DNA of 64,000 nt, from NCBI GenBank assembly GCA_951230915.1, contig OX579634.1, forward strand, positions 12,612,725 through 12,676,724, given 5' to 3'. Shown one piece after another: positions 1 to 12,584 of the stretch (position 1 is its first letter; each line of letters opens with the position of its first letter). This DNA comes from Antitrichia curtipendula (lineage: Eukaryota; Streptophyta; Bryopsida; Hypnales; Leucodontaceae). Below the pieces are notes generated by a model. The model saw nothing but the letters and a program-made list of their open reading frames with translations. It was not told the origin of the DNA and did no database searches. Position numbers and translations under genes: made by a program.

Positions 1-165
1 CACCAGAAGAAGATGGTTTTTCATTCATCAATTGATCAAGGTGTAGGATTTCTTATTGTCTTAAATTTGTTGTTTCAACCTGTGCAATGTGAAGTGCCCA
101 GTTCCCCTGAAAGATATTCAACTCAAGCATACGTTAATTGAAACAACTGTCCATACCATGATTCC

Positions 166-3100
166 TCAGGAACGAGCCGCGACACTATTATCGACGTCGG
201 CGGTCCGATTGCTTAATTCTTCTTTGGTGGTGGTGGTGGCGGTGGCGGGTGGTGTTTCTGAAGGAGAACTCTCCAAATTTGAAACCTCAAGCAATGGATA
301 CAAATTGCCAGACTTGCTTTTCTTCTGACCACAAACGACCTGCACGTACTCAAATTAGATCGGTAAGCTCTCAAAAGAAACAAGTGAAACTCTAGGTAAT
401 TTTATGGTATCAACCGTCATTTTTCCCTCACTAATGTTTCTTCATTCTTGACGTCCCTAATCCAGTAACGAAAAGGCTAAAGTCTCTGTCCTCCCGATTG
501 ATGGACCGATTGATGGAATCCTTTGTGCAATAATTTATTTTTCTTTATATTCTAGTTATGACAATTACTTGGTTACGATGTGTCCTCGACCTAATCTAAC
601 AGGCACCGGCACAGACCAAAGCATGAGAGAACCAACAAGGTCGTCCTTATTAACATGTTTAGTAATTAGAGGAGGTTAGAAGACAAATCCATGTCGAAAA
701 TCATGGCACATCTTTGATATATTTCGATCCCTTGATGCTAAGGAAGAACAAGAGAGACATCGAAGACTGACACCTGTTAGGGGATTTCTGCAGAAGCGTA
801 CATAACCAAACCTTCAATCACATACATCACTTGTAACATCACTTCTTCTATAATCATGGGTTTTAATCAAATTAGACTAATTTTTTCAAGAGTTTGTAAT
901 TAAACATCATAGGGAGATTGAGCGAGAAAGCAAGATAAGTGTGATGCAATTTGTAGAGAGTCCTCCCTATGATTACCTACTTAGAACGACCTTTAGACTT
1001 AGAACTGATTGCGACTAGCTTAATTGTTTCAGTATCATCCAGAAACTTACTAGCTTTTTAAAACCGTCTTCATACACGCAAAACATGTCATGTTCCTGCA
1101 AGCTATGATACTTGACGAATTCTCCTGCAAGTTGATCAACGCAGCAGCGAATATTGAAACGCAGTTCAATCTTATCATGCATGAATGTCTCCGTCACTTG
1201 TAGGCTGATCATAAGTATAAAATTTTGTTCGTTTCTCTTGATCTGAATTGAGAAAGGTAAAATCACAAGCTTGCACATACCAGTATTTTCCAGGACGTAC
1301 ATCCTACTCTTGTTGTTGATCCAATACCTGTCCCACCCAATTTCAGGAAGTGGTTAATGCACGACTGTCAGCCTTCCTAGCCTTAATTAAGCATCTTCAA
1401 TTCCTTTGGGCATAAGAAGCAATCAATTGCTGTCGTACGAATTCTCCTGTACAAATATCGCTTATTTTGGAGCTCCCCACAAGGATTCTACAAATTGGAC
1501 GTAACTGGCTTACTTGAATCGAAAGTACCAACGTTTCGACACGGAGTAATCCTCCAATTCCAGCACCGCGCCTTCCTTGGTGTCTATCTGAGGGAATGAC
1601 TGACTTTCTGCATCTTTCTGCAAACAATGAATATCACTAGGTTTAGGTTTCAGATCGAATATCACGGGCTTCTGAGCACTGGTGATTAGAGTCTTTAGAT
1701 TCGGCATAAACCTCAGTGTATGCAGAATTATATGATTACGCAGTATACGCAATTGCTCAAGCAGAATATGCAGTACATGATTTTAAGCCTTCGTATAATC
1801 GTATGAGCACTAGCTCTCCAGGTGCTCCGCTAATATTTTGGACTCTTCGCTTCATTACTTGACATATCCTCTATGGACTGTTGCCATGTCCCACATGAAA
1901 TACGAGTATTAATCCTTTAATTGTATCCAAGTCAGGAATGCCAACCCTGTGTCAGTGAAATACACTGAGGTGGATAAAAAATATTTAACAAATTCGTTAG
2001 TTACCGTAATTGGATCTGCAGGAGCTTTCAAGTATTTTTTGATTTAGGGTTGACTACCGTATGAGTTGGAGAATAAATTAACTTTGAAGAATTCTAACTG
2101 TTATTTGTAAATGTATTGTGCCAACCGTGGACACCCTCGTCGTCTGGAAAACGGGTCACTTCGACGTTCGGAATAATTTTCAGCAATATATGCACTTTAG
2201 GTTTGAGCAGCAACCATGTCTGTCGTCTCCGCAGTTAGGGTTCATACTTCACGTGATATTGAGAGAGGGTGTAAATTGAATTAGTCGAAGCTCCACCTGC
2301 AGTCATGTTCACATATCGACGTGCAACCGGTGAGCAACTTTAATTTCTTATGCAGCTAGACAAAATTCATCATTCTTGCCTTTGGGATGATGATTCTGCC
2401 CAGCTCTCCCACGTCAGACAAGGTGAGCCCCTTGCGCACGAGCAGCTTCAAAGGGTGAATCCATCCACGCCTCTCCTACAATTGCAAACCACGTACAACC
2501 ATCACAGCACGAAGTTAATTAAATAGCCCCAACTTCAGTATGTGTCCATTTCGCAGCTTGAAACGAACATGCACAAAAAATTCCCGAATCCGAACCCTAA
2601 ATTTTTTTAAAAGACATAGCTGCCTCTGTCTCCCCACCCCTACCTGACCATCCGCCTCAAAAACTGCTGATCGTTGCCGCTTGAGCCCTTCACCCTCACT
2701 GGGCTTCGTCAGCTTCTCCTCGGAGCTTCCCGCTTTTGCCACGCCAGAATTACTTTCGTTGACAAGTGCGGTTATTTCTTGACTAAGCGACGACGACGTC
2801 CGCGACGTCAAATTGGAGATTCTAAAATGATCAGACACCGTGCGCGTGATTTGCGACTCGAACATGGTGAGCTCCTCGTCCAGCTTCAATTCCGAGCAAG
2901 GGGTGTTGTCGAACCGGTAACAATGGCGCTGCGCATCAGTCTTCCCCTCCTCGCAGGTCGGGATGGAGAATCGCTTCCAGCCCCGGCGATGCTGCACCAC
3001 TTCACCATGCCCTGGTCCAGTTGCTGCTGCACGCTCAGGAACCAAGCGCTTGAGCGCTCCAGGCGCAGAAGGAACCTCCAAGCCGGAACTTGGAGGAACC

Positions 3101-3279
3101 AGGCAACCTGCCGCCGCCACGCCCCACGACGACTCGTCGCTGCTCGCAATGGGCATCCATTGATCCGACCCTCGCAAACTCCCTGGATGGTGTACGTGAT
3201 TTGCATCCGGACGGCGGTGGCCCGCGTCCGCGACAAGCGCGCGCGAGGGTTTGAGGCCGCTCCACGCGTGCTCGGCCAT
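166..3279 (-). CDS. B3 transcription factor, ABI3/FUS3/LEC2 (LAV) type
   Basis: Probable nuclear DNA-binding regulator of the seed/spore-maturation B3 class. I read six exons: 2644-3279, 2380-2475, 1514-1617, 1281-1327, 1051-1124 and 166-324. They total 1116 nt, one frame of 371 residues. Exon 1 (residues 1-212) is low-complexity with no clear B1/B2 motif. The B3 domain runs from about residue 218 to 318, with motifs LSDVGELGRIIIPK, KDAES, EDYSV, INNKSRMYVLENTG, EFVKY and LQEHDMFCVYED. The NNKSRMY.LENTG and LQE.D blocks favour ABI3/FUS3/LEC2 over VAL proteins. Intron 2 has a GC donor (CCAAAG then GCAAGA), at the place where ABI3 genes split after GRIVLPK; the other introns are GT-AG. The last exon (acidic/Thr-rich tail, stop at 166-168) is the least certain: it fits phase and acceptor but has no homology I recognise. 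An in-frame TAG lies upstream of the chosen ATG. More 5' exons are possible. Confidence 0.85.
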
Positions 3280-4041
3280 CCGCCTTTGTCGCTTCTCTTC
3301 GAATGTCTACAGTTTAGCCATTCACCACATCCATAGGTCTCCCCAAGGGTAACGTTAATACTATACCAACGCTGCAGCCCTGACCAGCGCGCGCGCGGAC
3401 GTCATATACAAATTCCTCACTGCACCACTAGCATCCAATTGCAATTTCGCTGACGCACGTACGGCGTGTCCACTGACCCCATCTACGATAGCTCTACCAC
3501 AAGAATCTCGATCAATAATGCGCGCGACTCGCAGCCTCCAAGCCTGCACTAAAAGATCAGCAGCAGCGAGAGCTAGACCGGACCGGAGGAGAATAATTAT
3601 TTATCTAGTCAGCTAGCTAGCTGATGAGTAAGTTAGCTAGAAACAGCGACTTCATTTTGAGCAACGGTATCTATCTATCTAGCGAAGTTAGACCGGACGT
3701 GACGCCGCGTCGTCCGAAGCTACGGGGGATCGAAGCCCAGCTGGGTGTTGCCAATTGTGCAGAAGCTATGGAGATGCGGCATCAACGTGGTCGAGACAGA
3801 CAGAGAAAAAAAAGATCAGTGTCCAGTGAAGGAGAAGCAACGGCGACCGGCGCACGGGAGGCTGTTGCATGTTGGGGCTGGCTTGGGGACTGCCGCGGAA
3901 CTGCGGGACTGCGAGACTGCGGACGGAAAGGGCCTTGTCAGCCTGCTTGTGGGGACAAAAGGGGGTCCAGCAGGGAAAATATCCTGCGATGCAGGCCACA
4001 CTAAGTTACCCCGCCATTCTGGAGCCTTGTCCATGGCGGAC
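3280..4041. other. Upstream region of the B3 gene, no gene recognised
   Basis: This stretch is richer in GC than the rest of the 5' flank and has open frames on both strands, none resembling a family I know. It lies just 5' of the B3 gene start and probably holds its promoter and 5' UTR. A short self-complementary run (AGTCAGCTAGCTAGCTGA, about 3607-3624) is present. Confidence 0.4.
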
Positions 4042-5120
4042 CCAAGTCACTAAGGGCCTCCTTACATGTATCGGTGGGTGGGTGCGGTCAACAATGCCGA
4101 AATTTAGAAACCACTTTTATGCTCCTTCTACAGTGTTTGATACACCGGGATCGGTAGAACTCTCCTCCTCCTAAACCGCTTGCCGATCAATCGGTGCTAC
4201 TGTGTTTGTCTTGTAGTTTCTTTTTCTGCCCACCGGGCCAGCATGTAAGCCCGCCCTAACTCCCACCGGAACTGGAGCCGTGCAGGCGCTAACCTGGGGT
4301 GGGATTTCGATGAGGAACGGATGCGGAGTGGATGGAGGGTTGCGATCAGGTGAATTTTTTTTTGGACTTGTGTCCCCCTTGCTAGCTTCACTGGAGAGGC
4401 CAGTTTTGGGAGGGATGAAGCCAGATAGGTCAGATTTCTGACAATCTGGCGAAATTTCGCCCCCCAAAAAAGCCTTGGTTGTGATGTGTGGAGGGTGGTC
4501 CTACCGCTTCGCTTGGGACGCCCTGCCTTGCATTTTCCTGCCTGCTTGCATTGGCTTCAGTTAAAGTAAACCAGCCTATGACAAGCCAACTGTTTAATGC
4601 AGACATCTACATAACCCCCCCATTACAATCCATTTCAGATTTTTGCTTCTACAATTTAATTAGGTTGGTTAGTGGCCCACATTAGTGCATTAGGTGATTG
4701 TCATAGAATTAGTAATGACTGTCATAGGACACTTACACATTGTGAGTGTAAACTCATCATAAAGAGTTGTTTTTTTATTCCTTTGTGTGATGGCCACATT
4801 AAAAATTCTTGTGGTTGTGTTAGGAAATCTGAAGACTGCATTAGGAGGTAAGATGACCATCATGAAGACATATTTTATTGATTTCAGATAGTCTACTGAC
4901 TGTTTTGGAAAAATACTTAAAAAATTCATAACAAATTCCTACTTTGTCCAAAAACTAAAATTTTAACTACTTCTTTCATTTCTCAAAGTTGTCTCTGCTA
5001 GAAAAAAATCTGATTTTATTTTGCTAATGGCAACATACCAAATCAGTCATTCTACCTATCATAGGCTAGTTTACCTTAGTACCTGCACGGCTCCAGTTCC
5101 AGTGGGAGTTAGTCACTCGG
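4042..5120. mobile_element. TIR element, CCAAGTGACTAGCTCC family, with a nested MITE
   Basis: The left end starts CCAAGTCACTAA and, after a 203-bp insert, continues CTCCCACCGGAACTGG. The right end is the inverted complement (CCAGTTCCAGTGGGAGTTAG then TCACTCGG). The same ends bound elements at 36780 and 37515. The outer termini plus GGAGCCGTGCAGGCGCTAAC form a TIR of about 45 bp. No transposase frame is visible inside, so it is non-autonomous. A segment near 4352-4478 recurs at 53901-54024. The superfamily is not clear because I see no convincing target duplication. Confidence 0.7.
4054..4256. mobile_element. Tourist-like (PIF/Harbinger) MITE, copy 1
   Basis: This 203-bp element has TIRs GGGCCTCCTTACATG and (inverted right end) GGGCGGGCTTACATG. 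It is flanked by TAA at 4051-4053 and 4257-4259. Three-base TWA/TAA duplications with GGGCC-type ends are characteristic of PIF/Harbinger MITEs. It interrupts the left TIR of the element at 4042-5120. A second 203-bp copy, inverted, lies at 58288-58490. Confidence 0.8.
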
Positions 5121-5258
5121 CTGTCCATGTCCCAATTTGGAAGGGGGGGGGAAAAAATTCTCTTCACAGCATACACTGCAGTGTCTGCAGTCTTCAATAA
5201 ATTCTAGGAAGGGCTCTTGTTTAGGGAAAAGCAAATGGGTGGAGAATCAAAACTAAAG

Positions 5259-5661
5259 TAAGGTAGACAAGCGTATTACCATCCGGATTTGCAATCTGAA
5301 TATCTTGGGGCCAACTCCAAGAGGGGCACATATTTTTCAGAGGTGTGTGCTTGTTTCACAAATCAAACCCAAGTGGAATTATAATTTTCCGATTAAAATT
5401 GTGATTTCTGTAAATTTATGGAGCGGTCTACTTGGAAATTACAAAAGCATCCATAGAGTGGAGTTGTAAATGTCCCATAAACAACCCATAACTGCTAAGT
5501 ACCCACCAATAAAGGATTGACACATTACCCCTTGTACGCATTAATTCTTTGATTTTGTCAAATAAATGAATGGATTTGGATGTTTTTTTGGATGGAATTG
5601 GGTCCAAAAGTAGTAGAGGGACGGAATTGGGTAGTGAATGGACTTGAGTTGGTCTACCTTA
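5259..5661. mobile_element. TAAGGTAG-ended MITE, subfamily 4, copy a
   Basis: The ends are TAAGGTAGACAAGC and (right, inverted) TAAGGTAGACCAACTC. An inverted, clearly homologous copy lies at 40487-40935, sharing for example the ATGTGCCCCTCTTGGAGTTGG-like block and the ACAAGCACACACCTCT block. Nothing inside looks coding. Confidence 0.75.
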
Positions 5662-8600
5662 CAGTCAATCAAACCAATGTCGTCAATCACCCAATTCCGC
5701 CATCTACAGGACCCTCCCATTTGTGTCTATCTCCCATCTATTTGCACAAAGTGTATAAGCAAATGGATGCAATTGTCAAAGAATGACATCAAGTTTACGT
5801 CTATTTATGGACAATTTAAAGTTGATAAAGATGCGGTTCAATAAATATTGGTTTAGGTGGGCTTAAATGTGAATAAGTACTTGTCAAAAGAAATCATAGC
5901 TTTAGCCAATTAAAGAAGTGCTTCTATAATGTTGAATTTGTGCTTTTAAAACACTCATCAAATGAGATTAGGATAGTAAGTCATTGGTTTTAATCTTTTT
6001 AAAATGATCATAAATCCCACCTACTAACAATTATATACTTTTGGTTTGAAAATTCATATTAGTTTCAAATCTTATCAAATTAATACAATTCCACTTGTAT
6101 TTCAGTCAATTGAATTAGTATTTCTTTCTCTAAAAAACAAGTAGCAATCAGCACATTGCACAAAATATTCAAATTGCAAATTTGGGTGGTCATGGGATGT
6201 TCTACCTTAGAGAAAGCGGAAACATCCAAAACCATCAAAATAAGCAATTTTGCGTAGTTGAAGGCACTTTTCTCATGAATATTTTTTGTAGTGTTAGCAA
6301 TTGAAAATCATGAATTTTCAAAAAAAATAAAAATTGGGATAAGGCATATAATTATTTATATGAATTTTCAAAGTAAAACTTCCTAGGCCATTGAAACTAC
6401 CATACACTTATGTTGGACTTGACACCCATGTGTCAAAATAATTTAATTTTGGGATTTCAACAATTTTACACCTTGAATCAATTTTCCTAACTTTTGGCAC
6501 ATTAGTCCTCTGAATTTTTGAATCTCTTGAATATTTCAATTCACTTTCATGAAATGGATTGAGATTTCTATTCATGCCTAAATGCATTACTTTTTCTAAA
6601 ATTTCTTAAGAAGAATAATTTTTTAGATATTCAAAATTGACAATAATGAATTTTCTCATATTTTCACATTGAATAGTTGTACAATCCTTTTATATTTTAG
6701 GCATGTTTAAATTTTTTCCTAATTATTTACAAAATTGACCAAAATGTACAATATCACATTGCTTGGTCATAATATTAAAATCTAAAAAATTAACAGTCAA
6801 TCAATTGCAATTAAGTATGAAAATAATTTAACTAGACTTTTGAAGACACTTTCAATAGAAATCTACTTGTCAAGAATGAGTATACATAGAAAGGTTTGGA
6901 GTACATATGTCTTAGATGATCAACTTTAGAGGTTCCCAAACTATATGATAAGTAATGAACATCCACATTTGTATCCATATCATCACACATATGTATTTAT
7001 ATCTACAATTTATATCATATATCGCAATTGCATCCATACATGTAGAACATGGACACTACCTGGTTAATTGGCTATTTGGAAGGGATAGTTCTAAACCTTC
7101 ACTTTGGTATCCTAAGGTACCTACACCTAATTGTATTTCCAAAAGCAATTGAGCAATACTTCTAAAATTAAAGTGACTAATTTTTTGTTGAATCTTTTTG
7201 GAAATCAAAGAAGATCCTAGATTTTGTCTTTATATTTTAGGGACACCATATGAATAAGAACAATTTTTCATTGGAAAATGAAAAAGCCAGAATGAAAAAT
7301 GAGTTTCAAAATTTGGGATTGCTTTGATGAGTTTCACTTCTATGTAAATAGAGATAAACTACATTTTAGGAGTAATTTTGCCTTGCTACCAAACTCAATA
7401 AATAAATAAATTCAAATTTAGTGTCAAAAATTAATTTTTCAGAAGTCTTAATCTTGCTTCTTCCAAAAAAACACATTTAACCTTGTAGATTTAAAACAAA
7501 CTAAAAATGTGATTTATATTAGTGTTGTTATTATTCTCAAGATTGAGAATTTATTCACATGAAAAATACATTATTATAGGGTGCTATTATGTGAGCCTAG
7601 GAGTATGAGCATATGAATCTAGAAGATTATACACCTATGTTGTAGGTGTCTATATTATAGAAACCTCTTATGATTATAATATACTATGATATATGTACCT
7701 ATATTATAGGTGTTTATATTATAAGCATTTTCAGTAGCATTAGATGTTTTTCCAGCTCTATTGGAGGGTTGTTTCAAAACTGTTCCCAATGCTAAGAACC
7801 AACCACTATTGTCTAGAATTTTAAATAATAATAATAATATTTTAAAAACAAATAATCAATTTTATTTATTAAAAATATACAATTTTTTTAAATATATATA
7901 TATATATGTAATTATCTGATGTGGCAATAATTCTACCACATCAGATACAATTTGTTGATTTGGGGCTAATTTTGAGCAGTTTCCGCATTTCCAATCATTA
8001 CAAGAAGTTTCAGTCCTCGAAGAGGCCGTTAACAGATGATTTTCGGCACCCCTGCGGTGCAATTACAGGAACAGTAAAAATACATTTTTTCATTAATTAA
8101 AAATTAATTAATTCTAAATTTTTTTTAAAGTCTGACATGGTACTGATGTAGCATAGGTAGTGCCACATCAGCACCCAAAATCAAATAATTTTTTATTTGA
8201 ATTTTTTCTGTAATTGCACCCGGGGGGATCAAACTCGCAACCCCTTTGAGGGCTGAAAATTTTTGTAATGAGTTTGGGAACTTGCAACACTTTAGAACCC
8301 CAAAATCTCATCTAATGTTGAGGTATATCTACTTATTTATATTCTCAAAGCTCACATGCTCACATACTAACATCATTGCATTTTTATCAACAAACACATA
8401 TCAACTCTAAGAGGGATAAAATAACTTTCTACTATAATAATTATGGAAGATTGAGATACTAGTAGTTAAGATTTTTTGGACCCTTAATTTTAGTGAGTTA
8501 TTTTATCAATTAAAGATAAAATATTCACCTTTGGTATGAACGTAACAAAACAAAAGAGAGGAAATATCGCCTTCAAGAGGTTGTTTTAGAAGCAATCTTT

Positions 8601-10130
8601 TCACAACTTGTACATGTAAAAGAGATGTGTTCCTTTCGATCTAATTTAAGCCATATTTAGAGCCTTAATAATGACAATAGAATATAAAAATGTCTACAAG
8701 AAAATAGAGGTGTTAGAATTGGCCTGGAAATAGGCATTTTTGAAAGAATATTCCAAAAAATTCTTTGAATAGACTAGTATTTTTGAAGAAAAAACAGTCT
8801 CATAATTCATGTTAAATGTGGTAGTAAACGTCAAAATTGCAAGAGAATGCTAGTATATATATGAGCATAAAATCTATAAGTCCATGAACCTAAGAGTTTA
8901 TATTATAGACACCTTCTATGGTTATAGATGTACGTGTTAGATTCTTTTTATGTTAAAATGCACCTATGTTATAACTACATCTGTTATAAACACCTTCAAA
9001 TGGTTGTAGGCGCGCGCACACACACACACACACACACACATATATAGGTTTAAGGTTTGCATGCTCATGTCTATGCACTCACATGCTAGCATCATTGAAA
9101 ATTGCACAACAAAAATAAAAAGGGTGATACACCCCATCTCAAACTTTTTTAAACCAAAAAATGATATTTTTGTGTGCAAGAAGATAGAATGGTATCTAAG
9201 AAGCTTGAGAAAGCTCAAGGCCACTTCACATAGAGGGAGAGGCATGAAAGAGGGATAAAGGGGCTTGAAGTAGAAGGTTAAATAAAAAAGATTCATTGTT
9301 TTCATTTCTTCCATAGCCCAATTGAAAGCTCTTCCTTACAAAAACTTCAAAGTTGTCATCTCATAGATACTGGTGGCAAACCAATGCAATCCATATAAGA
9401 TTTTAAGATTTATGATGGCATGTAGGATTTCTTGTCACTTAGTGTTGATAGTGTAGGCCCTGTTATCAACTCAATAAGTGTAAAACATTTTTGGCAATCT
9501 TAAAGGGGTTTGCAACCAATCCTTTAGAGTGTCTTTATGAACAATTTATGCCAACATAAGATGTGTGAAGAGACACTAAAGCATTGTTAATCGCCCTTGA
9601 CTACATGAATTCATCATATTAGTTTGTGTAACAATAATTTATCAAGGTCATACTATTTATAATATAGTTAATATAGTCATGCAAAGATAATATTGTATTG
9701 TAGTTACTAGTTCTTACAAAAATAAATAATGATTTACAACAACACTAATTTTTAAAGGATATCTTGTACAATGTGGTCAAATTAGATTGATTTGCGACAA
9801 AATGAACTATTTCTAAGAAAATTTGCTTCCAGCATTTAGAAATAGGGTTTAAATAATTTCAACAAGGTATGCAACATTTCTTTCATCTTTTCACCTCCAA
9901 ATATAGAGCCGATTGGAAGTTTTGCAAGATTTCTCTTTGTCTCTATAAAAATTGTTACCATTCAATCGAGGTACATTTCCGTGCACCTAAACTTGTTGCA
10001 CTTGTCACTTTATAGCTATGTTTTTGTTTGGTCACAAAATTCAAATTTTTCTTTGAAAAGAGAGAGGGTATATTACAAATATGTAGTTTTCAAATCCTTT
10101 TCTACTATCAAGAAAGTGTGATATCTCTAC
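5662..10130. other. AT-rich intergenic region
   Basis: I see no gene here. Contents are AT-rich sequence, short AT runs (about 7890-7906), a dinucleotide repeat at 9011-9046, and a region at 7910-8270 with several short inverted repeats built on CTGATGTGG/CCACATCAG and TGTAATTGCACC/GGTGCAATTACA. The latter looks like degenerate non-autonomous element ends. Confidence 0.5.
9011..9046. repeat. Dinucleotide microsatellite (CG, then CA, then TA)
   Basis: A short CG run passes into about 12 CA units and then TA units. Confidence 0.95.
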
Positions 10131-11019
10131 TTAACCCTTTAGTGACCGGTCGACCACTTTTTGGTTGATTTTTGGACTCTCAATCTAATATTGTTCAAAA
10201 TACATTTGATCACAAAAATCTCAAAGAGGAACGCAATTAGAATGTCTCTATGCGCTTCAAATAAAACCAATTTCAAGAGAACTGGAATATTGATGAATTA
10301 GCTATGAGGTTGCAAACTCAAATGGCATGGACCTTCAAATGGGAAGTGTTCAACAAAAATACAAAAAAATATCAACCAAATTGTGAGATTTTTTTGTAAC
10401 TTGATGTCTTGACAAGGCATAAGTGTTGCTTTGTAATCTCATGAATGCCCAAAGTAAACTTATGCATTGGTATTTATGTAGCACATATTCTAAAGGGTCA
10501 TTTAAGTCATTGATTTTTGAGAATTAAGGGAAGCAACTCAAACTCCAACAAGGTTCTAGAACCAAACATGATTTAGAGGTACATTTCACTTTCTTCAATA
10601 TACCAAAACTGCACATTTTAGAAGGGTGTTCGTTTTGATGACCACATATGACCATTTTTTGTGAACTTCAAAAACTTGTAATTAATTTCACAAAGCTTGA
10701 AAAAATATGAAATGACTTGGGTTAGATGCCTATTCTTCTTGTCTCTTGAAGAAAATTTACTAAAAAAATATTTAAAGATGTTTCACCTCCCCAAAATTCA
10801 ATTTTAGCCTTTAAAAGGTTGATTTATGGACCTCCTACCTTATTTATAGCAATTTGTACCGTTAGATGAGTTTGATTTTTTGTTAGGTTGAAGAATCTCC
10901 CTTATGGAAATACCTTGTATGGTTTGATCTAAGACTACATCTTTAGAGTGGCCACAAAATTCATTTTCTTGAAAAACTACGCCCACCCCTCAAATCAACC
11001 ACGGTCACTAAAGGGTTAA
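10131..11019. mobile_element. piggyBac-like non-autonomous element (TTAA, CCCTTTAGTGACCG)
   Basis: The left end is TTAACCCTTTAGTGACCG and the right end CGGTCACTAAAGGGTTAA, so a perfect 14-bp TIR starting CCC sits between TTAA tetranucleotides. TTAA duplication with CCC-starting TIRs is the piggyBac signature. The 889-bp body has no transposase frame. It contains sequence resembling TAAGGTAG subfamily 1 (about 10570-10850). Confidence 0.65.
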
Positions 11020-11463
11020 AGTAGTTGCACATTTATTGGTTGTCAAAAAGATTGTTGTAGTTGCAATTTAAAATTGACCAAAACACTTGATTTTGTGTTT
11101 GTTATTAAAGAAAAGGGCAAAGAAGTGCAAATATAGATACATAAAATAAACTTAGTCAATTTTTTTTCGCAAATATAGAGAAAAGGAGAAAAATCTAGAA
11201 TCTCTTGAGAATAGAGTGGTGAGAATAGTGATTTAGGGTTTTCTAGACATATTTTCCAAAATTCAAACATTTTGCATTCACAATTCTTGTACTTCCAAAC
11301 AACCCTAATTAATTCAAAAATTAGGTATATAACTTTAAACTTTCAAACAACCGCATGATTTGTATTTTCCAAAAACATTCACCTCTTTCTACCAAAAAAA
11401 ACTTTCTTTTGGGAAATATATTTCCACCTTCCTTCATAACTTAGAAAATTCTTTTCTTGCTCT

Positions 11464-11693
11464 TTAACCCTTAAAGGACAAAGGGGTGACCTTGGAAATC
11501 ATCTGTTTCATTAGTGTGTGAATCATTGGCCTAAAAAATAGCAAAAGTACTCATTGAAAGTCAAAGAACTATAGAAGACCTCCCCTTTTTCACAACAAAA
11601 TTCCAAGGATGAATAGTTGCACTTTTGTCCTACTAGATTGATTCTCTGTCATCCATCAAACGCCAAATGGTCTCCTTGATGTTTAAGGGTTAA
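11464..11693. mobile_element. Short piggyBac-like MITE (TTAACCCTTAAA ends)
   Basis: The ends are TTAACCCTTAAAGGACAAAG and GATGTTTAAGGGTTAA. The 230-bp body is homologous to the bodies at 38680-38900, 40940-41100, 41130-41345, 56957-57213 and 57230-57440; shared words include GAATAGTTGCACTT and TGACTTCCAATGAG or their complements. Non-coding. Confidence 0.6.
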
Positions 11694-12584
11694 TTAACCA
11701 ATCTCTCCTCGCATTAATTAGCATTGCTTCTGCAACGTGCACTTTAGGGTTTCCCAAGTACAGTATCGCATTCATTTATTTGTGTGTATTGTTTCTTATT
11801 TGTGTGTTGGGATGCATCCTGTGGTGAATTGATGGGAGAATTGCACTGATTTTTGGTGGTGCCATTGAGCTTTCTTCGTCAAGGATTTTCATTTTGCGTT
11901 ATGAGTGGCCTAAAACCCCTCATCCGTTTGGTGGCATGAGTCTATTGTATGAGGTCAAGCTATCAATCGCAATTTTAGTGGCGGTAAATATTAGTTGAGG
12001 AACTAATCGGTCACCTATACTTTCAATTGCCGAGATTATGGTTTGTTGATTTATGTTCAGCTCCAGTTGGAAGTACTTATACAAAAGTTAGAGAGTTGCT
12101 TAATGTTAAGATTGTGGAGTTGGAAAAAGAATTTGAATGTTCAAGTGGCAAACAAGAGTGGTTTAGGGTTCTTTTGAAAGTGGGATGCATGTGATGGATT
12201 TTGAGTAAGAAGACATGATGATGCAAAGCCCAAATAATCGGTTGGATCAAGTGCGTGTTGTGAGATGCCTACTTCCTGATATTGTACCTTTTCTTTCTTG
12301 GGCCTTTGAAGTGTTGTATTGAACCCCTAAAGAACCAAGTACTCGTGGTTTGAAAATGACTTGACCAATTTGACTGATTATATTGTGAAAACTCAATTGA
12401 GATGGTGCCAAATTTTGTAATTCTTGAATTAGTAAAGAATATTGTGCGTGTTCGTTAGAATTTAAATGAAATGGATCTAAAGAAAATCCCCTCATGATCT
12501 ACTCAAAATTGCTAAAACAATTATGAGGCATATATGAAAACAATTTGGATCTCTTGGTCTAAAGACTTGGCAAATTGTTACGCC

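Noticed and set aside
2674..3336. A 220-codon frame on the + strand opposite the B3 gene's first exon
   Set aside because: It is antisense to an exon that joins in phase to the B3 domain; its high Arg content is what the complement of this GC-rich exon yields.
7910..8270. A tRNA gene, suggested by a GATCAAACTCGCAACCCC stretch
   Set aside because: There is no cloverleaf or A box at the right distance; it resembles degenerate element ends.
9011..9046. A Z-DNA or regulatory element
   Set aside because: Plain microsatellite; there is no gene nearby to regulate.
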